Notes under the pieces: model-generated
Databases searched by the model: none
What the model was told of the DNA's origin: nothing
Seen by the model: only the letters and a program-made list of their open reading frames with translations
Translations under genes and position numbers: made by a program
Source: Chitinophaga polysaccharea
Lineage (GTDB): Bacteria > Bacteroidota > Bacteroidia > Chitinophagales > Chitinophagaceae
NCBI RefSeq assembly: GCF_007829335.1
Contig: NZ_VIWO01000003.1
Location: 620,001-684,000 of the forward strand
Reading direction: 5' to 3'
Length of the DNA stretch: 64,000 bases
Shown: piece by piece, positions 44,691 through 53,635 of the stretch
Layout of the letters: each line of letters starts with the position of its first letter
How positions within the stretch are numbered: the stretch's first letter is position 1

Positions 44691-45192
44691 ACAGGTGATC
44701 CTGTTACCCTTGGAGGAAACTGACTTCCCGGCTGTGTATGCCGTTGCCTCCGACCCTAAAGTGTGGGAGCAGCATCCCAATAAAGACCGCTGGCAACACG
44801 ACCTGTTCCGTACTTTCTTCGAGGGCGCTATCCAGAGCAAGGGCGCATTTAAGATCGTGGAAAAAGCCACCGGCCAGGTAATTGGCAGCACCCGTTATTA
44901 TGATTACGATGCTACCGCCAGCGGACTGGCGATTGGCTATACTTTTTACGGCACCGCTTACTGGGGCACCGGCATTAACCCCGGCGTAAAAAAATTAATG
45001 TTGGACCACGCCTTTCAATTTGTAGACCAGGTATATTTTCATATTGGGGTCAATAATATCCGCTCCCAGGTTGCCATAGGCCGGCTGGGGGCAAAGAATA
45101 TCGCTACCCAGGAAGTGAACTACTATGGTGAACCACCCAAGCTGAATTACCTGTATCGCATCGGCAAAGAAGAATGGGAGGCCCGTAAATAG
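44656..45192 (+). CDS. GNAT-family N-acetyltransferase (RimJ/RimL-like)
   Basis: A 178-residue acetyltransferase. LEETDFPAVYAVASDPKVWE near the start and the acetyl-CoA-binding strand-loop (GYTFYGTAYWGTGINPGVKK) and RSQVAIGRLGAKN mark the RimJ/RimL branch. It overlaps the PaiB-like gene by 35 bp, so the two are coupled. In Bacillus paiA (a GNAT) and paiB are also partners, though this protein is a different GNAT branch. Substrate unknown. Confidence 0.9.
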   Translation: MEFTLQPVLENEQVILLPLEETDFPAVYAVASDPKVWEQHPNKDRWQHDLFRTFFEGAIQSKGAFKIVEKATGQVIGSTRYYDYDATASGLAIGYTFYGTAYWGTGINPGVKKLMLDHAFQFVDQVYFHIGVNNIRSQVAIGRLGAKNIATQEVNYYGEPPKLNYLYRIGKEEWEARK

Positions 45193-45229
45193 TATGAAAA
45201 AAATTACCTTCATGGCATAATAGAAGCCG

Positions 45230-45670
45230 ATGAATGCAGGTATGTTTTTGTACAGTACGTCACTGCTGAACGATAGTTTTTTTGAGGACACGCAGCTGTT
45301 CATTACTGAATTGAACGACAAAGGTGCGATGGGTTTCGTTGTCAACAAACTTTTTCCCCGCAAGTTTAATGAACTCGTAGAGTTCCGCCATAGCATTGCC
45401 TTTCCGCTGTATGATGGCGGTCCGGTAGACCGTGAACATCTTTATTTTCTTCACCGGCGTCCGGACCTCATTGAAGGAGGTATACCGGTAGCCGGTGATA
45501 TTTATATGGGCGGAGATTTTAAAGCAGCTGTAAAGTATATCAATAATAAATCGATTGCAACACATGATATACGGTTGTTTATCGGCTATTGTGGCTGGGA
45601 TCCGCTGGAGTTGGAAGAAGAAATAGCAGAAGGCAGTTGGGAGATAAAGAATACAGGGGCGCTTTTTTAG
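45230..45670 (+). CDS. YqgE/AlgH-family protein, short form
   Basis: A 146-residue member of the YqgE/AlgH (DUF179) family. GMFLYSTSLLNDSFFEDTQ, GAMGFVVNK, LYDGGPVDREHLYFLH and YCGWDPLELEEEIAEGSW follow the family order. Typical members are about 180-190 residues; this one stops about 35 residues early, after the GSWEI motif, next to a T-rich run, so it may be a natural short form or truncated. Function of the family is unclear. Confidence 0.88.
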   Translation: MNAGMFLYSTSLLNDSFFEDTQLFITELNDKGAMGFVVNKLFPRKFNELVEFRHSIAFPLYDGGPVDREHLYFLHRRPDLIEGGIPVAGDIYMGGDFKAAVKYINNKSIATHDIRLFIGYCGWDPLELEEEIAEGSWEIKNTGALF

Positions 45671-45712
45671 TGGGTAAAAAAACATCTGAAATAGTTAATT
45701 TTAAGGAGAAAA

Positions 45713-45740
45713 AATCAAAGATTATTTTAAATCTTTGATT
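45713..45740. terminator. Hairpin before the polysaccharide locus
   Basis: A perfect 10-bp stem AATCAAAGAT/ATCTTTGATT with an 8-nt loop. It is 42 bp after the YqgE-like stop and 200 bp before the sigma gene. The low GC content makes it either a weak terminator or an operator. Confidence 0.45.
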
Positions 45741-45939
45741 GGTGTGTTATATACTTACATGTTTTTGGAAAGGAATCTATAGAATATAGCTGTCGGGAAG
45801 AACAATGAAATAAAAGAAAAAATAATCCTTTCCCAGCCAGCAAATAATATATTATTAGTCGCATGCTCCTATCTGAACCTTAATATCCGGTTATAAGTAT
45901 TGTCAATCAAAAAAGGATTATGCGTAAGCAGCAACTCGC

Positions 45940-46500
45940 ATGACAAAACAACTTTCTGATAAGGAAATATTATTGTCTGGTGATGATAACATGGCTTTCC
46001 GTGTATTATATGAAAGATACTGGAAAGTGCTGTATCATAATGCGTTGATGCGCCTCGGGAACAGCGAAGACGCCCAGGATGTAGTCCAGGAAGTTTTTAT
46101 CAGCTTTTGGCGTAATAAGGATCACATACAAACGGCTGGTTCGTTTTCTTTTTATTTATTTGGCGCATTGAAGTATGCTATTATCAGGCAGGTATATCGG
46201 AAAGCAGGAAAGGGCGTAAATTTACCACTGTCTGTCGAAAGCCTGGAGTTATCTGAAGAAGGTGTTAACGAGCATCTTGAATTTAAAGAACTACAATGGG
46301 TGTTAGCGGATGAAACCAATAAGCTACCCGCCAGAATGCAAGAAATTTTTCGTTTGAGCCGGGACGAAAATATACCACTGGCTGAAATCGCGCAACGGTT
46401 CAATATTTCGGAGCAAACCGTTAAGAATACCATTACCACCGCACTAAAAAGGCTGCGCACCCGGCTTCGCGAGTATGCCTCTCTTTTCTTCTTCGTTTAA
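45940..46500 (+). CDS. ECF-type RNA polymerase sigma-70 factor
   Basis: A 186-residue sigma factor. Region 2 is at about 15-80 (MAFRVLYERYWKVLYHNAL, DAQDVVQEVFISFWRNKD) and region 4 at about 120-180 (IPLAEIAQRFNISEQTVKNT). It opens the polysaccharide utilisation locus and should be freed by the FecR encoded next when the SusC receptor is occupied. Confidence 0.93.
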   Translation: MTKQLSDKEILLSGDDNMAFRVLYERYWKVLYHNALMRLGNSEDAQDVVQEVFISFWRNKDHIQTAGSFSFYLFGALKYAIIRQVYRKAGKGVNLPLSVESLELSEEGVNEHLEFKELQWVLADETNKLPARMQEIFRLSRDENIPLAEIAQRFNISEQTVKNTITTALKRLRTRLREYASLFFFV

Positions 46501-46599
46501 TTTTTTTCCCCGCACTAGTACTTTCCCTTTTCTCCTGGTATTTACATAACAGGAATGTGCTGTTGTCTGATAAATTTAACCGGAAGGCAGTTAATTAAA

Positions 46600-47745
46600 A
46601 TGAAAGGAATGAAGTATCCCAAAGCCATCAGGCTCCTGAAAAAATACCTGACCGGAAAGACGACTCCTGGTGAAGAGGAAAAGGTAGACCAATGGTATGG
46701 TCCCCTCCAGCAGGAAGTACCGGATACAGCGGAGCTGGAACAGGTGGGAGAGCAGCTTTTTAGCAGGATACAGGTCAGCCTTGGTGAAGACCGAAAGGTG
46801 ATACCTCTTTGGCAAAGACCTTTATTTAAAGTGGCGGCGGCTATCGTGGTATTGCTATGCGTAGGGGGAGGAAGCTTTATGTTTTTGAAAAAACATCAGC
46901 CCGTATCATCACCAGTGGCACAACGGGTATTAGTGCAGGATATACCGGCGCCGGCATCCAGTAAGGCCGTGCTGGTACTGGCAAATGGAGAAAACGTGTT
47001 GCTGGACTCCATCACCAGTGGAGGGAATTCAGGCGCCCCGCTTACCCGGATTGCTGGTAGTAATGCCGCTTACAGGCAAATGCCCGGCAATGGTACTGGA
47101 AATGAAACCTACAATACCTTGTACAATCCGCCGGGAAGTAAAGCGGTATCACTTACACTGGCAGATGGCACCCAGGTTACGCTCAATACAGGGTCATCCT
47201 TCCGCTATCCTGTTAATATGAATGGTACAGCAAGAAAGGTACAGGTAGAAGGAGAGGCTTATTTTGAAGTAGCGGCCGACCAACAGCGTCCATTTATAGT
47301 CGTTAACCGGAAGAGTGGATTGGAAGTAAAGGTGTTAGGAACGCATTTTAATATAAATACTTATGAGGATGAGCCTACTGCCAACGTTACCTTATTAGAG
47401 GGTGCTGTGCTTGTCAGCAGGGAAGGAAAATCTATGCGTATGAGGCCCGGCCAGCAGGTAAGAGCAGATGGACAGTTGCAATTAATTGATCATGCAGATA
47501 TCGCCGAAGTCATAGCATGGAAGAATGGGCGCTTCCTGTTTCCCGAAGGGTCCGATATCCAGGCCATTATGCGGCAGGTATCCAGGTGGTATAATGTGAA
47601 AGTAATATATGCCGGCAATGTTCAACAGAAGTTTGGTGGATCTATTTCCAGGTCTTCCAGTATTTCCCAGGTACTGAAGATATTGGAGGCCACAGGAGGA
47701 ATTAAATGCAAAATAGAAAATAATGTCATCACAGTAGGTCCCTAG
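46600..47745 (+). CDS. FecR-family anti-sigma factor
   Basis: A 381-residue regulator from the preferred ATG at 46600 (MKGMKYPKAIRLLKKYLTG). The cytoplasmic N-terminus (1-70) precedes a membrane segment (about 73-91, VAAAIVVLLCVGGGSFMFL), a FecR domain (about 180-285, VLGTHFNINTYEDEP) and the C-terminal domain (about 305-381). A start three codons later is also possible. It lies 99 bp after the sigma gene and about 200 bp before susC. Confidence 0.93.
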   Translation: MKGMKYPKAIRLLKKYLTGKTTPGEEEKVDQWYGPLQQEVPDTAELEQVGEQLFSRIQVSLGEDRKVIPLWQRPLFKVAAAIVVLLCVGGGSFMFLKKHQPVSSPVAQRVLVQDIPAPASSKAVLVLANGENVLLDSITSGGNSGAPLTRIAGSNAAYRQMPGNGTGNETYNTLYNPPGSKAVSLTLADGTQVTLNTGSSFRYPVNMNGTARKVQVEGEAYFEVAADQQRPFIVVNRKSGLEVKVLGTHFNINTYEDEPTANVTLLEGAVLVSREGKSMRMRPGQQVRADGQLQLIDHADIAEVIAWKNGRFLFPEGSDIQAIMRQVSRWYNVKVIYAGNVQQKFGGSISRSSSISQVLKILEATGGIKCKIENNVITVGP

Positions 47746-47799
47746 CGGGCAATCACCACGTTACTGAAATATTAAAGAAAGATAGTATTGGCTTAAAGA

Positions 47800-47832
47800 A
47801 CAACCGCTCCGGGTCGCGACCGAAGCAGTTGT
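47800..47832 (+). terminator. Imperfect hairpin in the fecR-susC spacer
   Basis: Outer arms ACAACCGCT and AGCAGTTGT (one mismatch) enclose the perfect palindrome GGTCGCGACC at 47812-47821. It lies 55 bp after fecR and 112 bp before susC, the same place as the hairpin of the 30835-38284 locus. It may attenuate read-through or be a protein-binding site. Confidence 0.45.
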
Positions 47833-47944
47833 AAGGTGAGTCATTACCCTCCACGTTCCAATGTAGCCGTTTAGCGGTGAAAAGAAGCAACCAAGTCAGA
47901 TCACCTATTTATTCACCACAATGCTGCCATCAGAAGGGAGCAAA

Positions 47945-50900
47945 ATGAAAAATGAATGTATGCAATTTAATGCAATTAGCAAAGCTTTGCCAGGCTGGCG
48001 AAGGAAATCAAAACTAACGTTGAAGATCATGAAACTTTCCACTGCCTTTCTGTTTGTGTCGATTATGCACCTGGGCGCCACGGCGTATTCCCAGGTTACA
48101 TTATCAGTCAGGAATATGCCCCTGGGAAAAGTTTTTACCCTCATCAAGGCCCAAACCGGCCGGGAAATTTTTTATTCGATGGATTTGCTGCGGCAGGGTG
48201 AAAACGTTACCCTGCAGCTTAACAATGCGCCGCTTCAACGAGCCATGGACGAAGTCCTGAAGGGAAGAGGACTGACTTTCGAAATCATCGACAAAAACAT
48301 TGTTATCACAAAGCAGAAAGCAGCATCGCCGGAAGTTGTGCAAGACCAGGTGATCAGCGGTAAAGTAACAGATGAAGCAGGTAATCCCCTGCCTGGCGCT
48401 TCCTTGAAATGGAAGAATACTGCCCAGGGAGCCAACACCGACGCTTCCGGTAATTTTTCGCTGAAAGTACCCAATGGAGGAGGCACACTTGTAATCACCT
48501 TTGTGGGCTACGAATCGCAGGAAATAGCGGTTGCAAAAGGAAGCAACCTGAAGATAGCCCTGAAAGCTTCTACCTCTAAACTGGGAGACCTGGTGGTGAT
48601 TGGTTATGGCACCCGGAAAAAGGCCTTGCTTACCTCGTCGATATCGACGGTGAAGGCAACTGAGTTCGAATCTATTCCCACGGGAAGTTTATCCAACCTT
48701 TTGCAGGGGAGATTATCAGGAACCTATGTACAGACTTCAAGCGGATTTCCTGGCCAGGGATCAGGTATCAGGGTAAGGATTAACACCTCCTGGAATAATT
48801 CGCCGTTGGTATACGTAATTGACGGCGTAGTCAGGGATGAACAAAGTTTTAATGCCCTGGATCCTAATGAAGTGGAGGAAGTAACAGTATTAAAAGACGC
48901 AGCATCTGCTGCTATTTATGGTTCCCGCTCTTCCAATGGGGTTTTAATGGTGACTACCAAAAAAGGAAAAAGCGGAAAGCCAGTAGTGGCAGTAAGTTCC
49001 ACGGTGAGTACGGAGCGATATACGCAGGTGCCTAAATATATGGAGGCAGGAAAATCAATGGACGCTATTGCCAGTGTATACAACAGTGTTTCTCCGGAAG
49101 AGAAAGACTGGCTGGTGAAAAACAATCCGGATGGAATGAACCTGTTCAGGTCTGTTTACCGTAATCCACGCGATCAGCGATATACAGCCAGCCTGTCAGG
49201 AGGCAGCAATGATGTTACCTATTTTTTAGGTGGATCTTACTATAACCAGGATGGTTTTTTGTCTAAACTTAATTATAACAAATACAACCTGCGGGGAAAT
49301 GTACAGGTAAAGTCTATTAAGAATCTGACAGTGGGCTTAAATGTAAGCACCAATACCGCCATATTCAATGGCTACAGCTTTGGGCAAACCAGCGGTAATG
49401 CTGATCAGCAGGAGTTTTACAAGAATTTCATGTATATGAATCCCTGGGTGCCTGCCAATATCGACGGTAAGTTTCCAGATATCGGGTGGATAGGTAACCC
49501 GGCGGCGTTGCTTGCCGGACCTGGTTATAGGAAGAACCGCAATCAGCAGGTAGATGCATTGCTGAATTTTGAGTATAAAATTCCCTTTGTAGAAGGGCTG
49601 AGTATAAACGGGGCATTCAGTAAGAATTACAATAATAATTTCACCAAGGAATTTGCGAGTAAATCCCTGTTGTATAAATTCAAGATGGCAGGTGCTAACA
49701 GCCGGATATTTACCAATGAGGTAATCGGAACCACTTTATCCTATGCACCAGCGGAAGAATTCATTGCCAATGCTACGTCACAAAGTAATTCTTACCAGCT
49801 CAACGGACAATTGAACTACCAGCGTTCATTTGGAAAACACCAGGTGGAGGCCAATGCAATAGTAGAGCAGTATGAATACCAATCATATGCTTTTAATGGC
49901 AATAGGAGAGGTTTCCCATTGTATCCTCTCGATCAGTTCTTTGCTGCGTCGGGAGATAGTAAATACTGGGGAATAAATGGTAATGAAGGACAGGATGGCC
50001 GGGTATCTTACATTGGCAGGATCAACTATAACTACGATGAAAGATTTCTTTTTACAGCTTCAGCGAGGAGAGATGGTTCTATTAAATTTGCGCCCGACAG
50101 AAGATGGGGTACTTTCCCTTCTGTTTCCGCCGGCTGGATCATCTCCAATGAATCTTTCTTTAAAAACAGTGCTGATCTGAGTTTTGTAGACTTCCTGAAA
50201 GTGAGGGGTAACTTTGCCCAAACGGGAAATGATGCCATAGGTGGCTGGGCCTGGCTGGAGCAGTACAATATTTCTGGTGACAGTTATTTCGAAGGTACTA
50301 ACGGTACCTCCAATCCAAGACTAACATATGGTGGTATTCCCAACCCCAATCTGACCTGGGAAAAATCTAATTCGGTAGATGTGGGATTTGAACTGGGAAT
50401 ATTTAAGTCCATTAACCTGACAGCTGACTATTGGACCCGGCATACATACGATATCCTGGGCTCACGTATCCTGGCGGTGCCGCTGGAATACGGCGCTAAC
50501 CTGCCCAGCGAAAACTATGGCATTGTGAATGGCCATGGGGCCGACTTTGAGCTTGAGTACAACACTAAGCTGAGTCATGATTTTTCATTAGGTATAAAAG
50601 CCAATCTGGGTTTTGCGGGGAACAAGGTGATTAAGAGGGATGTTGCCGCCAATGCACAGGACGTTGATAATCCAAATGGGAAATCCTTATCGTACCAGGC
50701 AGGTTACCGGACAACCGGTATTCTTCGTTCCCAGGGCGAAGTAGATAAGCTCCCGCAGGGATACACCATTTTTGGCGCCAAACCGGAACCGGGCATGATG
50801 AATTTCCAGGACATCAGTGGGCCTAACGGTGTTCCTGATGGAAAGATCGATAACTACGACAGGGTAGTGCTGGGAAGTAACTTTGGACCTGGAGGCGCCA

Positions 50901-51370
50901 AGGAATCTTTTGGCCTGCTGTTGAACCTGGGATGGAAGAACCTGCACCTGGAAATGTTGTTTTCCGGGCTGGCCGGGTTTAAGATTGTTTACAATGATCC
51001 ATGGGGTAGACAATTCGCTGATGGCAACCTCACGCCTATCTATCATGACAATGCCTGGACGCCTGATAATCCCAATGGAACACATCCCAGGTTATATTCC
51101 TGGGGAGATGCCAGGGCACAGGGGTATGTACAGGTGTCTGACTTCAATACCTATCCCGGCAGCTTTATCAGGATGAAGAACCTGAATTTATCCTATTCGC
51201 TTACAGCAAATACACTGAAGAGAATCGGATTGACCGGCGCCCGTGTCTGGGCTTCTGCTACCAATTTATTCTACCTCTCTAAATTCAAATTTTATGACCC
51301 GGAACTGTACGGTTTTTCAGCATATCCTGCTTCAAAAACATATTCCCTGGGCTTAAACATAAATCTGTAA
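47945..51370 (+). CDS. SusC/RagA TonB-linked outer membrane receptor of the polysaccharide locus
   Basis: A 1141-residue receptor from the preferred ATG at 47945. A long N-terminus leads into a signal peptide ending GATAYSQ (about 55), then STN (about 60-125, FTLIKAQTGREIFYSMDLL), carboxypeptidase-regulatory-like (about 140-215), plug (about 220-345, AAIYGSRSSNGVLMVTTKKG) and barrel, ending TYSLGLNINL. SusD follows by 6 bp. It should import oligosaccharides released by the hydrolases downstream. Confidence 0.95.
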   Translation: MKNECMQFNAISKALPGWRRKSKLTLKIMKLSTAFLFVSIMHLGATAYSQVTLSVRNMPLGKVFTLIKAQTGREIFYSMDLLRQGENVTLQLNNAPLQRAMDEVLKGRGLTFEIIDKNIVITKQKAASPEVVQDQVISGKVTDEAGNPLPGASLKWKNTAQGANTDASGNFSLKVPNGGGTLVITFVGYESQEIAVAKGSNLKIALKASTSKLGDLVVIGYGTRKKALLTSSISTVKATEFESIPTGSLSNLLQGRLSGTYVQTSSGFPGQGSGIRVRINTSWNNSPLVYVIDGVVRDEQSFNALDPNEVEEVTVLKDAASAAIYGSRSSNGVLMVTTKKGKSGKPVVAVSSTVSTERYTQVPKYMEAGKSMDAIASVYNSVSPEEKDWLVKNNPDGMNLFRSVYRNPRDQRYTASLSGGSNDVTYFLGGSYYNQDGFLSKLNYNKYNLRGNVQVKSIKNLTVGLNVSTNTAIFNGYSFGQTSGNADQQEFYKNFMYMNPWVPANIDGKFPDIGWIGNPAALLAGPGYRKNRNQQVDALLNFEYKIPFVEGLSINGAFSKNYNNNFTKEFASKSLLYKFKMAGANSRIFTNEVIGTTLSYAPAEEFIANATSQSNSYQLNGQLNYQRSFGKHQVEANAIVEQYEYQSYAFNGNRRGFPLYPLDQFFAASGDSKYWGINGNEGQDGRVSYIGRINYNYDERFLFTASARRDGSIKFAPDRRWGTFPSVSAGWIISNESFFKNSADLSFVDFLKVRGNFAQTGNDAIGGWAWLEQYNISGDSYFEGTNGTSNPRLTYGGIPNPNLTWEKSNSVDVGFELGIFKSINLTADYWTRHTYDILGSRILAVPLEYGANLPSENYGIVNGHGADFELEYNTKLSHDFSLGIKANLGFAGNKVIKRDVAANAQDVDNPNGKSLSYQAGYRTTGILRSQGEVDKLPQGYTIFGAKPEPGMMNFQDISGPNGVPDGKIDNYDRVVLGSNFGPGGAKESFGLLLNLGWKNLHLEMLFSGLAGFKIVYNDPWGRQFADGNLTPIYHDNAWTPDNPNGTHPRLYSWGDARAQGYVQVSDFNTYPGSFIRMKNLNLSYSLTANTLKRIGLTGARVWASATNLFYLSKFKFYDPELYGFSAYPASKTYSLGLNINL

Positions 51371-51376
51371 TACGTT

Positions 51377-53125
51377 ATGAAATATCAGATCAGAAATATA
51401 ACGATCGCACTCGCTATTGCAGGAATGACAGGCAGCTGCAACAAAGCGCTTGATAAAACCAATCTGTCAGCTGTTAATCCTTCCGCCGTTTGGAGCAACG
51501 CTAAAATTGCCACTGCCTACCTGGATGATATTTATGCCAACCTTATGCCTGGTAACCCTTATGGTTCAGGAAATGATACCGACGAAGGGGTGCCTTACCA
51601 GAAACAAACAAATGGCTGGTTTTCCGGTACCGCTACTTTCGATAGTAACAATGATTTCGGTACTTATAATACCATACGGTCTATCAATATCCTGTTGGGT
51701 AATATTGACAACGCCACCTTTGCTCAGCCGGACAAAAACACGATTAAAGGCCAGGGGCTTTTCTGGAGGGCCTGGGCTTATCATCGCCTGGTAAGCGCCT
51801 ATGGAGGCGTGCCACTGATACTGGAGGCACAACCACCCACCTCCGATTTGTCGCAGCTACAAAAACCCCGTAATAAAACGTCGGAATGTGTGACACAGAT
51901 CCTTAAAGACCTCGATGATGCCATTGCCTTGTTACCAGATGCTTTTACCGGCGAAGATGTGGGCCGCATTGACAAAGGAGCTGCGATGGCCTTTAAAGGA
52001 AGAGTGCTGTTGTTTTATGCCAGCCCCTTATTTAACGGTTTAAATGGGGTGGCTTCCTGGCAGAAGGCCTACGACGCCAATGCGGCAGCTAAACAATTCC
52101 TGGATGCCCATGGCAAGGGATTGTATGCTCCATACAGCAAGATCTGGGATGATGAACTGAATAAGGAAGGCATTATGTTTCGCAGGTATAGCTATCCGCA
52201 GGCAGTATACTCACAGGGAGGACTGATTCCGATTAACTGGTCAGGTGGAGACGTAGGAAAAGACAGGCCCTCCCTGGAACTTGTCAACGCCTTTCCGATG
52301 AAAGACGGATCTTCCTGGGATGCAATCCCCAGGCTGTATGATACCCTCTTTAGAGGACGCGATGACCGTTTTTATGCGGACATATATTACAACGGATCGC
52401 CTAACCAGTATCTTAAAGCCATGCGTGATGAAAATACTTACCTGTGGACTTATTTCAATAGGGTAACCGATTATAACAGCGCCGTGGGCATACAGGGAGA
52501 TCATAACCAGATCACACCAGATCCGTTGTGGAGTGGCTCCAGTTTTTATCGTATTAAATCCATCGATAAAAACATTACCAGGAGCCAGGTAGATCAGGCA
52601 ACGGTAGATGGCCTGGAAATCCGCTATGCCGAAGTGCTCATGAACCTGGGAGAATGTGCCAATGAAGTGGGCAAATCATCAGAGGCGCTGGATGCGCTGA
52701 AACAAATCAGGAACCGGGCCGGAATTTTACCGGGAAATAACGGTAACTACGGCCTTACAGCCACCACGCAATACCAGATTCGGGATGCCTATAAAAAAGA
52801 ACGTTTCGTAGAATTTTGCTTTGAAGGTAAACGTTGGAATGACCTGCGCAGGTGGAAAATGTTCGGTTACCTGAGAGGCCTGCCGCAACGGCATGGATTA
52901 GGAATTGCCTTGAAACCCGGACAAACCGGGGCCCAGGGAAACCCTAAAGCAGACATCAACGCAATATGGGACCAGTTTACCTATACGGCCATCCCCACCG
53001 ACAAACAAGATATCGCAGTGAGTGATCAGTATTACATTTATGGAATCCCTAAAGCAGTACTGGACAGAAATCCTAAAGTAATACAAAACAATAACTGGGG
53101 CGGAGCATTTGATCCCCTGCAGTAG
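51377..53125 (+). CDS. RagB/SusD-family glycan-binding lipoprotein
   Basis: A 582-residue surface lipoprotein with lipobox MTGSC (lipidated Cys21). TPR-like helices and the C-terminal YKKERFVEFCFEGKRWNDLRR signature are those of canonical glycan SusD proteins, as is the length. It pairs with the SusC encoded 6 bp upstream. A 15-bp hairpin follows, after which the enzyme genes begin. Confidence 0.94.
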   Translation: MKYQIRNITIALAIAGMTGSCNKALDKTNLSAVNPSAVWSNAKIATAYLDDIYANLMPGNPYGSGNDTDEGVPYQKQTNGWFSGTATFDSNNDFGTYNTIRSINILLGNIDNATFAQPDKNTIKGQGLFWRAWAYHRLVSAYGGVPLILEAQPPTSDLSQLQKPRNKTSECVTQILKDLDDAIALLPDAFTGEDVGRIDKGAAMAFKGRVLLFYASPLFNGLNGVASWQKAYDANAAAKQFLDAHGKGLYAPYSKIWDDELNKEGIMFRRYSYPQAVYSQGGLIPINWSGGDVGKDRPSLELVNAFPMKDGSSWDAIPRLYDTLFRGRDDRFYADIYYNGSPNQYLKAMRDENTYLWTYFNRVTDYNSAVGIQGDHNQITPDPLWSGSSFYRIKSIDKNITRSQVDQATVDGLEIRYAEVLMNLGECANEVGKSSEALDALKQIRNRAGILPGNNGNYGLTATTQYQIRDAYKKERFVEFCFEGKRWNDLRRWKMFGYLRGLPQRHGLGIALKPGQTGAQGNPKADINAIWDQFTYTAIPTDKQDIAVSDQYYIYGIPKAVLDRNPKVIQNNNWGGAFDPLQ

Positions 53126-53635
53126 TGGATATTTTGCAACAGGTATGGAGGCGTGCCAGCTTCCATGCCTGTTATACGGATGTTAATATGGTAGATTGTA
53201 TTAAACCGATGGTAGCAGCGGGTGTCTTTATCAAGTGCCGTTCAATATGCGTTTAAACATACTTTTCGCAAAAAAAATACTTGAAATTGTCAATTTCGTG
53301 GTGGAGAGAACAGGAAATATTTTGCACCTTTGGGACCCCTGATATGCTATTGATATAAATAATTTTAAACGTGCTTTTGTTATAAGAGCAGCTATAATGT
53401 GTTGTTGGACGCGATACCAGTGCTTAATAAACGGTGTAATAATTTAAAACACGGCGCGCTCCTTTCTATTATTTCAGGATAATAGCTTCCCCGGCCAGGA
53501 CGCGTTATCAGGGAAATCATTTTTTATTTGGCGCAACCAGCTTGCTATGGCTGTTGAATCTTTTTGTCTTTACCCGTAGTAAGGCAACTCTCTCTACAGG
53601 AGATGGTAACCTGGTGCACACTATTTATCTGTATA
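53126..53635. other. Intergenic region between susD and the GH2 gene
   Basis: A 510-bp gap inside the locus, which suggests a separate promoter for the enzyme genes. It holds the hairpin at 53138-53173 and a palindrome GAAATTGTCAATTTC at 53283-53297. No clear -7/-33 pair is seen and no gene is supported. Confidence 0.45.
53138..53173 (+). terminator. Hairpin after susD
   Basis: Arms AACAGGTATGGAGGC (53138-53152) and GCTTCCATGCCTGTT (53159-53173) pair over 15 bp with two G-T wobbles and a 6-nt loop. It is 12 bp after the susD stop and may end or reduce transcription into the enzyme genes. Confidence 0.7.

Noticed and set aside
53283..53297. GAAATTGTCAATTTC palindrome considered as a second MocR site
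   Set aside because: It shares GAAATTG with the half-sites at 43949-44001, but the spacing is different and the seven-base match can be chance in AT-rich DNA.
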